64,000 bases of DNA from Phoma sp. XZ068 (lineage: Eukaryota; Ascomycota; Dothideomycetes; Pleosporales; Didymellaceae). Numbering within the stretch: position 1 is the stretch's first letter; each line of letters opens with the position of its first letter. The DNA lies in the NCBI GenBank assembly GCA_004835665.1, contig RBKR01000017.1, positions 1,169,924-1,233,923 on the forward strand, read 5' to 3'. Positions 58,301 to 64,000 of the stretch are shown piece after piece. A program made the translations under genes and the position numbers. Under the pieces are notes generated by a model. That model worked only from the letters and a program-made list of their open reading frames with translations, made no database searches and was not told the origin of the DNA.

Positions 58301-59980
58301 GTGCCGTTGGTTTCGCTGCGTGGAGACATGATGCGGCGGTGCAAGGAGCTGGGGATATCGTGCGCCGAGTGGGAGAGTCGCTGCCCGCCCGACGCAGCAG
58401 CCATCGTGTTCGTAACGCCCGAGTCGGCCGTGGGAGAAGCGTTCGCGACATTTTTGAACCGGCTGCGAGCGACGCGGCAGCTGGACCGTATCGTGATCGA
58501 CGAGTGTCACATTGTGTTGAACCGTCGATACACATTCCGCAAGCAGATGCAACAGCTCGGCAGGCTGGCAGCAGCCGAGACGCAGATGGTGCTGTTGACA
58601 GCAACGTTGCCGCCGACCGAAGAAGACGAGCTGTATCGACGGATGCATTACCAGCGAGGGCAGGTCAAGATGTTCAGACAACCGACCACAAGGACGAACG
58701 TGGCGTATCAGACCATCAAGATCAGCCGGTCCGTGAAGAAGAAGGACGTCGAGTCGATGGTCATCAAGACAGTGTGGCAGAAAATGCGGAAGTACAGGAC
58801 AGGCAAGCTCATCGTGTACGGCAATTCGAAGCCGAAGGTGAAGGCGTTGGCAGAGCAATTAGATTGTCACGCGTATCACGCGGATGCCGTGGGCAAGGCG
58901 AGCATGTTAGCGGACTTCATGGCAGGCAAGCAGCGCGTGATCGTGGCAACGAGCGCGTTGGGAATGGGCGTGGACATACCGGATGTACGGTGCATCATTC
59001 ACATCGATTGGCCGTTCACCATGTTGGATTACGCACAGGAGAGCGGCAGGGCAGGCCGGGACGGGTTGCGAAGCGAGGCGGTTTTGATCGTTCAGGATGG
59101 GAAACAACGCACCGAAGACAACGAGACAGAAGCCGAGCGGCAGTTGGTGAGGGAGTATGTTGAAGGTGGTGAGAGCGGGGCGGCTAGCTGCAGGAGGGAG
59201 GTGTTGGACGGGTATTTGGATGGGAGGAAGGATCGAGCAGGGTGTAGAGAGGAGGACAACGAGGAGATGTGCGACGTGTGCCGAGGGATAGATGGGCAGT
59301 TGGAGGAGGTGGTTGAAGAAGAAACAGAAGAAGAGAGCGAGACAGACGACAACAGTAACGATGGAGAAGAAATGGACGTCGTCGAAGCGGAGCGGGAAGA
59401 GATGCGGCGGGTGTTTCAACAGCAGGAGCAGGCGCGCCGGGGGCCGTGGCAGACGTTGACTGAGCATCGACAGCAGGAGTTTGCCGACGTAGAGTGGGTG
59501 CGCAGGCAGTTGGCGTGGTGGGCGAATCGCTGCGGGATTTGCGAGGGAGCAGGCGATCCACAGAGCGGACACGACATACGGCAGTGTTGGAGGGCAGAAA
59601 GCAAAACAGCGAAGGAGATGGTACAGAAGATAGACGACCAGGTTCGGTTCCACATGTTTTCAGGTTGCTTCCCGTGTGGTGGCGTACCGCAGGAAATTTG
59701 CAACAGCTGGGAGCCGAACGAGAAAGGGAAGTATCGAAGGGTAGGGGGAGGGACTTGTCAATACAGCGGGGTGTTGAGCGCAGGATTAACAGGCATAGTA
59801 TTCGGTTACACGGAGGCAAACGCCCGATGGCAGGCCCGATTAGCGGAGTTTGGGGTGGACGATGCAGGACCGGGTAGGATGTTAATCGAATATTTAGGGA
59901 AGAAGCAGCCGCTGGACAACGTGGAGAGCAACAACTTGGTAAAGGAGTTTTGTTGGATTACACGGCTGTTGGCTGAGTAG
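55319..59980 (+). CDS. Gene B: telomere-linked RecQ-type helicase with OrsD-like and recombinase-like regions (1553 aa)
   Basis: Predicted 3'-5' DNA helicase lying 4 kb from the telomere and transcribed towards it. Two OrsD/DUF3505-like fingers come first: C22-X2-C25-X11-H37-X4-H42 and C91-X6-C98-X12-H111-X4-H116. An acidic linker follows (about 350-390). Residues 680-870 resemble a tyrosine recombinase: R688 (GQPARWPELGSVRH), K723 (RYHKGY), R811 (AAYREIAI), H855 (QAGHS) and Y864. The RecQ core has Walker A PTGAGKS (K975), DECH at 1061-1064, motif III LLTATLPP, ALGMGVDIP and QESGRAGRD at 1240-1248. C1291, C1309, C1318 and C1321 form a RecQ zinc site. An acidic spacer and a C1405-X2-C1408-X9-H1418-X4-C1423 cluster finish it. 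All helicase residues look intact. The helicase assignment is firm, OrsD likely, recombinase inferred. Confidence 0.9.
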   Translation: MSEATVEHQYFEHLAEYQVAVCKECRYAVWPDQIESHLQKQHKRPPKNVRAVGDAVRQWAGLLQYPSEWTVPDNNVQPIPQLPVYDDGLLCQLEPEKCRHIARTIDSIKKHWRKDHNGWSLGKRQGRPSRTRAGALQAQMEDGCKRVHCQRLFGSRHGSQYFEVRHNPDSGPQPVPTEGEAAWARVGEEMAKTWANVEDRAKTTIEDGEKDEAAPWLERTGWLPYLNKLDRPELLASIEEPNIDPEKDEEPVEAAIWNAMDGLARVSQASVIERTGIFVRMEAIRTEKHQTRYTPLQAYMDDKSIKERSRPWKQILMFFARTQREHRWKSPKYRFTQQQREAWEALIEQAERDVGGVEMGVADEDQNEDGEDEEDEMMIDELDDEQDPSERDNEPEHAKLGPVEKACLDFCMALLKQTIRRKEYDCALVCALAVLGVKEDGWKGPELYPPILSSVIKITRFMVVQHALELSEPFEEEVFDDDSAYGGSDSGSSPPSPRRPKGCLEFVQQMMDSFMVRGSHSPMQWMLDLRTYGLKVHYNTTSRGHVEWMGKDELLYKNLHFTMAQFRGMVHGMQAEAKRLLVEELLFCGKQTAGQVPQIPWEQLRDNPTDERPGWNFLKDHRTRMPVDGEKWLFERAGQDANVRERFIKPGSRSGIDRKEVERYMDRVIAFREKLAALVHMAEGQPARWPELGSVRHSNTIKGGHRNIFIEDGMVAFVTRYHKGYAVSGDVKIIHRYLPREVGELVVYYMWLVLPFQQRLEAMVWEKEAISSHMWPADPSGRKWTSDRFREILKRESRVGLKQELTIAAYREIAIGISRRFLRPSSAFRAEEAEENEEWNEENMLATIQDEQAGHSAHVAGMVYARGIMEMAGVTADRRQLFRNSSTDWHRFLGFQSAVDAVADVKKRKKAPFESEADEARIERLERLRKMDPAAQLQRMKGKKAKFRGVQKEAIEAIIAGESPVVAVMPTGAGKSMLFMLPGWAEQGGTTVVVVPLVSLRGDMMRRCKELGISCAEWESRCPPDAAAIVFVTPESAVGEAFATFLNRLRATRQLDRIVIDECHIVLNRRYTFRKQMQQLGRLAAAETQMVLLTATLPPTEEDELYRRMHYQRGQVKMFRQPTTRTNVAYQTIKISRSVKKKDVESMVIKTVWQKMRKYRTGKLIVYGNSKPKVKALAEQLDCHAYHADAVGKASMLADFMAGKQRVIVATSALGMGVDIPDVRCIIHIDWPFTMLDYAQESGRAGRDGLRSEAVLIVQDGKQRTEDNETEAERQLVREYVEGGESGAASCRREVLDGYLDGRKDRAGCREEDNEEMCDVCRGIDGQLEEVVEEETEEESETDDNSNDGEEMDVVEAEREEMRRVFQQQEQARRGPWQTLTEHRQQEFADVEWVRRQLAWWANRCGICEGAGDPQSGHDIRQCWRAESKTAKEMVQKIDDQVRFHMFSGCFPCGGVPQEICNSWEPNEKGKYRRVGGGTCQYSGVLSAGLTGIVFGYTEANARWQARLAEFGVDDAGPGRMLIEYLGKKQPLDNVESNNLVKEFCWITRLLAE

Positions 59981-60340
59981 GCGCAGTAGTAGCAAATGAA
60001 AGATTTTCCGTTCGCGATTCGCTGTGCAGCAGAGTTTGGTTCGGGCCGGGACGCAAGTTGGGGTAGTGGAGTTTCGGTTGGGCCCGGACGCAAGTCAGGG
60101 TGGGGTTACCGGTGTTTACGGCACGCAGATTATCAACAAGACAGACAAAGAAGCTGAGTGTGTAGGGAGCGCAGACAACGCGCATACGAGCGCAGAGAGT
60201 GTGAGCAGAGAGGGCAGTAGAGACAAGAGGAGGTGTTAGAGCTTGCAGTCAGGCCAGGACGCAAGTCAAGATTGAGATAGGGTTATACGTGGTTTGGTCA
60301 AGCGGGCAACAGCATACAGCATTGTAAAAGAACACAGCAG
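59981..60340 (+). repeat. Subtelomeric repeats with the GGACGCAAGT motif
   Basis: Downstream of gene B, a motif of the form GGGCCGGACGCAAGTCAGGG followed by telomere-like bases and a (T/C)CCGT-TTTGGGG or related tail occurs at about 60040, 60083 and 60255, and again at about 62148 and (tail part) 60968. The tails at 60108, 60985 and 62166 are alike, so this is a dispersed unit of about 70-80 bp. No gene. Confidence 0.7.
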
Positions 60341-60500
60341 CCAGCAAGAGGTGCCCACCAACCCGAGTGGTTCCCCAAGTGGTTCCCCAAGTAGTTCCCC
60401 ACGTGGTTCCCCAAGTAGCGCGCCACCCCAAGTGGTCCGAAAGTAGTCCCACCAGCCCAAGTGGCCCGAAAGTGGTCCCCCGCCCAACCAAGTGAGTCCA
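60341..60500. repeat. 12-bp tandem repeat (AGTGGTTCCCCA) and derivatives
   Basis: About 60369-60420 has four to five 12-bp units of AGTGGTTCCCCA with one or two changes. Looser derivatives (AAGTGGTCCGAAAGTAGTCCC, AAGTGGCCCGAAAGTGG) continue to about 60485. The open frames across it are repeat artefacts. Confidence 0.75.
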
Positions 60501-60894
60501 CATCAGTGACGCCAAATTAGTAAGAGCCGATTATTTAAGAAAAACCAACAGCCAAGAAAGAGCGCGCAACCCAAGAAGAGCCCACAATCCAGGCAGAGCA
60601 CCCGAAACCAAGTGAGTCCCCAACCCAAAGCACCCGTTTGTATTGAAAAGAAAGCGCAGGATCAAGACAGCGAAAATTTGGGAAAAGTAAGATGCGGAGA
60701 GGAGGCATTTGAAAAGGTCACCAGGGGGTTTAGGCAGATGGATCGGGATGGGGACAACATGTAAAAAGGTGTTTTGGGCGTTTAGAGAGGATTGTCACAA
60801 GATAGAACAGAAGCTAGGGGAAGTTTGGCAAACCCGATTGTGGTGCCGCAGCCAGAAAGGCATTCCCAAGCCCGTAGATGCCGTAGTGCGTGAG
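60501..60894. other. Subtelomeric DNA, no gene
   Basis: Mixed composition with CCCAAG/CCAAGTGAGTCC fragments related to the preceding repeat. The open frame from 60709 continues into the repeat region, lacks any domain and is not credible as a gene. Confidence 0.5.
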
Positions 60895-61705
60895 AGAAGG
60901 GTGGACAGTGGGCCCGCCAGGTGTCACACGAGAGCGAAGAGGCAGGTGCAGAGTTGGTTGGAGGAGCGGATGCAGGTTAGGGTTAGGGTTACCGGTATTT
61001 GGGGCAAGCCGACAAAGGAACAGAGGCCCGTAGAGAGACCCGTAGCCCGTGGAGGTGCCCCCGAACGCGTAGAAAGACAGGCAACAGGCAGGAAACAGCC
61101 GCAACCCGCGAAGATGCCCCCGAACCGGTGAAGAGACCGGTAATGCGAGGGTAAGAGAGAGAAGGGGGGGTGGGCGGTGGGCCCGTGGCAAGGTATCAGA
61201 GGGGGTAGAGACAAAAGGGCGGGCGGTAGGCCCGTAGAGAGGTATCAGAGGGACGAAGAGGGGTTGGCGGTGGGCCCCGTCAGGGCAGAAAAACAAGGCG
61301 AAGACCCGTAGGTGATTAGAGGGCTAAGAAGTGTTAAGGAGTGCGAGGAGAAGGGTTAGAGAGAAAGGGGATTGCGGTGGGCCCCGTTCAAGACAGAAGA
61401 GCAGGGCGAAGACCCGTTAGCGAGTGTGAAGATGTAAGAATGTAGGGGTGGGCGGTGGGCCCGTCAGGTGTCACAAAGCAGGCGGGCGGGGCGGTAGAGG
61501 ATGAAGGAGAAAGAGGGGAGGTGGGTGGGGCCGTGATAAGGTATCACGAGCCGAGGGTGAGGGAGGCAAGAAGGGAGAAGAGAGTCGTTGAGGAGAAGGC
61601 AGAAGAGGGCGGGCGATGGGCCCGTCAGGTGTCACAGAGAAGCCGAGCGCAGCGGTGAAGTAGAAGGGGTGGGCGGAAGGCCCGTGGGGAGGCACAAGAA
61701 GCGCC
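60895..61705. repeat. Dispersed GGTGGGCCCGT-(N)-GGTATCA/GGTGTCA subtelomeric repeats
   Basis: A motif of the form GGGCGGTGGGCCCGTCAGGTGTCACA recurs about nine times with variation, at about 60900, 61170, 61225, 61265, 61372, 61447, 61527, 61610 and 61668. Later single copies lie near 63540 and 63600. Spacing is irregular (40-110 bp), and the spacers are purine-rich. A GGTTAGGGTTAGGGTTACC piece lies at about 60976. No gene is present; open frames on either strand are low-complexity. Confidence 0.75.
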
Positions 61706-62280
61706 GCGGTTGAGAAAAGAGAAGAGGCAGGCGACGAAGTCGTGGTGAGGTATTACCGAGAGGTCCGCAACCCGTGAAGAGGCCCCCGTAACCCGTGCGA
61801 TAGTGACATGTAAAAGAGGGTGCAGCAGATACCCGTCCGAGTGGCAGGAGCCCGTAGAAAGGCCCCGGAGGCGCAAAGAGCGTAACGTAGAGCGGTTCAA
61901 GAGCGCAGCAAGGGTAGGAAAGAGCGAAGTAAAGAAGAAAAGAGCGGCAACCGGTAGCTGAGGGTAGGACGCAGGTAGAGGGTAGGACGCAGTTACAAGG
62001 CCCCGCAAGCCGAGGAGGTTTGCGGTCAGTAGCAGACAGCAGGGATCACATCATCAAGGCGTCAGGGAGGGCAAGAAGAGAAGTAGAAGGTAGAGGGTGA
62101 GCGGAGAGCCGGCAAGGTGTTTACAGCGTGAAGTTGGGTTCAGGGCCGGACGCAAGTCAGGGTTAGGGTTATCCGTATTTGGGGAAAGTAGACAACAGGA
62201 CAGAAGCAAACGCGGAGGCCGAAACCCGGATCCCGTTAGCCGTTATCCGTTTCGGCAGTCCGCAAGCGCAAACCGTTGAA
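61706..62280. other. G-rich subtelomeric DNA with one GGACGCAAGT unit
   Basis: Contains CAACCCGTGAAGAGGCCCC-type repeats (61767-61800), related to those at 61020-61130, and the best copy of the GGGCCGGACGCAAGTCAGGG unit followed by TTAGGGTTATCC at about 62142-62175. Nothing coding is seen. Confidence 0.55.
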
Positions 62281-62400
62281 TTCAAGGAAAGTTCAAAAGT
62301 TCAGCAGCTCAAAAGTTCAGCAGTTCAAAAGTTGAAAAGTTCAAAAGTTCAAGAAGTTCAAGAAGTTCAAGAAAAGTCAAGTTCAAGGAAAGTTCGAGAA
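62281..62400. repeat. Degenerate AAAGTTCA(G/A) repeat
   Basis: Short imperfect units AAAAGTTCA and AAGTTCAAG are strung together over about 120 bp. The open frame across it gives KSSKVQ-type low-complexity sequence. Confidence 0.8.
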
Positions 62401-63370
62401 GAGAGAAAAGATAAGCAGAGGAAAGGGAGTAAAGAAGAGAGTTGAAGTTAAAAGATCAAAGAAAGCGGGTGGGTAAGAGGGCGTAAAATTGAAAAGAAAC
62501 GTTAAAGGTAAAAAGAAAAAATAAGCAGTTTAGTAGTTTAGAGAAATCAGTAAAGAGAAGAAAAAAGGATTAGAGAACACAGTAGAAAGGATTTGAAAGA
62601 TTTTTTTCAAAGATAAAGAGAGTTTCAAAGAAGAGTTAGCAAGTAAGTGTTGAGAAATAAATAATAACAAAGAAAAGAGGTAAAGTTATAGGAAAGAAGT
62701 AAAGAGGAATAAGAAAAGAAATAGAAATACACAGGCAAACAGAAGAAACAAGTAGTTTAGTAGTTATAAAAAAAAAATCAAGGGAAGATGAAAAAGTTAA
62801 AGAGTTACAAAACGTGTTTAATAGAGAGAAGGCAAGGTAGAAACAAAGCAAGAAGGGGGATTAATGGTTTCAAAAGAAAGTTGACAAGAATAAGCAGGGG
62901 TTAAAGTAGCAAAAGAGGATAGAAGAGAGTGTTTTAAAGGAGGTGAAAGAAAGAAGATAAAGAAAGTAGTAAAGAAAAGAGAGGAAAGATTGAAATGAAA
63001 AAGATAGAGGGAGAATTAGGACAGAGGTAAAAGAGAAAGAAAAAAGGTTAGTTAAGAAAAGGGTGAGGGTAGAGACAATAGTAAGAGTAAGAAAGAAAAG
63101 AAGAATAAGTAGAATAAGTAGAAAAGAGATTCAGATTAGAATAGATTTAGAGATACAAAAGAAAGAAAGTGCAAAGTATTGTCAAAAAGTAGTAGGAAAA
63201 GAAGAGCGGGGTTAGGGTTTTATAGTTATAAGGAAAAAGAGATAAGAAGAAAGGAGGAAAGAAGTAATAAAGTAGATAAAAGACAGAATAAAAAGAAGTA
63301 CAAATAAGTTTAAGTAGGGGTAAAAAACACGGAAAGAAATACAAGCAGAGGCGAGTATAGATACAAAGAA
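62401..63370. other. Polypurine-rich subtelomeric tract
   Basis: For about 1 kb the + strand is overwhelmingly A and G (AAAGAGAAGAAAAAAGG-like), with very few C. No gene, only phenylalanine/leucine/serine-rich spurious frames on the minus strand. Confidence 0.7.
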
Positions 63371-63371
63371 A

Positions 63372-63515
63372 AGGTGTAAACAAGTGAGGAGGTGTAAACA
63401 AGTGAGGAGGTGTAAACAAGTGAGGAGGTGTAAACAAGTGAGGAGGTGTAAACAAGTGAGGAGGTGTAAACAAGTGAGGAGGTGTAAACAAATGAGGAGG
63501 TGTAAACAAGTAAAA
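63372..63515. repeat. 18-bp tandem array, 8 units
   Basis: Eight units of AGGTGTAAACAAGTGAGG, starting every 18 bp from 63372 to 63498. All are nearly identical; the seventh has AAATGAGG and the last breaks down after AAGT. The open frame on the minus strand (FTPPHL repeated) is a by-product. Confidence 0.95.
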
Positions 63516-63621
63516 AAGGTAGAAAAGAAAAGAAAGAGTAGGCAGTAGGCCCGTAGGGTGTTTAAAGAGAGCAGTTATTAGTTAGTTACAAGTAGGGGAT
63601 GTGGGTGGGGAGCCCGTCCGA
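63516..63621. other. Short spacer with two copies of the GGCCCGT-type repeat
   Basis: GCAGTAGGCCCGTAGGGTGT at about 63542 and GGTGGGGAGCCCGTCC at about 63603 belong to the family described at 60895-61705. Confidence 0.6.
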
Positions 63622-63915
63622 GGGTGAGGGAGAGAGAGAGAGAGAGAGAGAGTGAGAGTGAGGGTGAGGGAGAGAGTGAGAGTGAGAGTGAGGGTGAGAG
63701 AGAGAGTGAGAGAGAGAGTGAGAGTGAGGGTGAGAGAGAGAGTGAGAGAGAGAGTGAGAGTGAGAGTGAGAGTGAGGGTGAGAGAGAGAGTGAGAGTGAG
63801 GGTGAGGGAGAGAGTGAGAGAGAGAGTGAGAGTGAGGGTGAGGGAGAGAGTGAGGGTGAGAGAGAGAGTGAGGGTGAGGGAGAGAGAGAGAGTGAGAGAG
63901 AGAGAGTGAGAGAGA
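63622..63915. repeat. GTGAGG/GTGAGA/GAGAGA microsatellite
   Basis: About 290 bp built only from GTGAGG, GTGAGA and GAGAGA hexamers, keeping a six-base register with the telomere that follows. The open frame (RVRERV repeated) is an artefact. Confidence 0.93.
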
Positions 63916-64000
63916 GGGTTAGGGTTAGGGTTAGGGTTAGGGTTAGGGTTAGGGTTAGGGTTAGGGTTAGGGTTAGGGTTAGGGTTAGGGTTAGGGTAGG
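63916..64000 (+). repeat. Telomere, TTAGGG repeats
   Basis: GGG followed by 13 perfect TTAGGG units (63919-63996) and a final TAGG. The G-rich strand runs 5'-3' to the end of the window, so this is the right-hand chromosome end. The tract is probably cut by sequencing or by the window edge. Confidence 0.99.

Noticed and set aside
55479..59877. Long open frames on both strands overlapping gene B, up to 443 residues
   Set aside because: They are Arg- or Ser/Pro-rich shadow translations with no domain, and the helicase frame is unambiguous.
60976..60996. Internal TTAGGG-like runs as a true interstitial telomere or end of the chromosome
   Set aside because: Only two or three units, embedded in a dispersed repeat unit. 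The real telomere is at 63916-64000.
60249..62445. Several open frames of 60-160 codons between gene B and the telomere
   Set aside because: They lie in repeat DNA, are compositionally biased and have no recognisable domain or splice structure.
63372..63515. Regular short repeats considered as a CRISPR array
   Set aside because: Units are contiguous with no spacers, in a eukaryotic telomere-proximal region.
63147..63909. Open frames encoding FTPPHL repeats (minus) and RVRERV repeats (plus)
   Set aside because: They are translations of the 18-bp tandem array and the GTGAGG microsatellite.

Overview
This window is the right-hand end of a chromosome of a filamentous ascomycete. The last 85 bases are telomeric TTAGGG repeats on the + strand. 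Long stretches are extremely TA-rich and look like products of repeat-induced point mutation (RIP): reading frames of known transposon proteins can still be followed, but they are full of stops made from CAG, CAA, CGA and TGG codons. Intact genes have short fungal introns (50-64 nt) with CTRAY-like branch sites. I cannot name the species.

Layout. 1-2253: RIP-degraded DNA with a dead Fot1/pogo-type element. 2254-3960: a small unmutated island with a 5'-truncated phage-type (GH24) lysozyme gene. 3961-25686: RIP-degraded DNA with a TPR-protein relic, a pair of inverted repeats around a Tc1/mariner relic, and a Ty3/Gypsy element with both LTRs nested inside a second Fot1-like relic. 25687-27535: an intact, unmutated Fot1/pogo-type transposon. 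27536-32320: a normal-GC island with a TPR-ZZ remnant, a secreted HExxH metallopeptidase-like gene and an F-box/zinc-ribbon gene. 32323-52930: RIP-degraded DNA with a third Fot1-like relic, two RIP-degraded copies of the subtelomeric gene module described next (one split by a second, identical intact Fot-type transposon at 37052-38900), a 68-bp minisatellite and another Gypsy relic. 52931-59980: the intact subtelomeric module. 59981-64000: gene-free, G- and purine-rich subtelomeric repeats ending in the telomere.

The most interesting part is the module. It is a divergent pair: a 597-residue protein of unknown function (call it A, minus strand) and a 1553-residue telomere-linked RecQ-type helicase (call it B, plus strand), separated by about 210 bp. 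B has an OrsD-like N-terminus with two zinc-finger-like motifs, a central region whose spaced R-K-R-H-Y residues resemble a tyrosine recombinase, a complete RecQ helicase core, a RecQ zinc-binding motif and a further Cys/His cluster. The same A-B arrangement can be read through the RIP damage at 35990-44600, and an A-only copy at 33155-34925. A and B therefore travel together. With a recombinase-like domain and a shared left boundary between two copies, the module may be, or descend from, a mobile element that colonised chromosome ends. The link between architecture and mobility is my inference.

The relative order of events is visible. Old elements were nested into one another and hit by RIP. 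The two identical Fot-type transposons then inserted into already degraded DNA and carry no damage, and the telomere-proximal A-B module is also undamaged although a close copy 20 kb away is heavily mutated.
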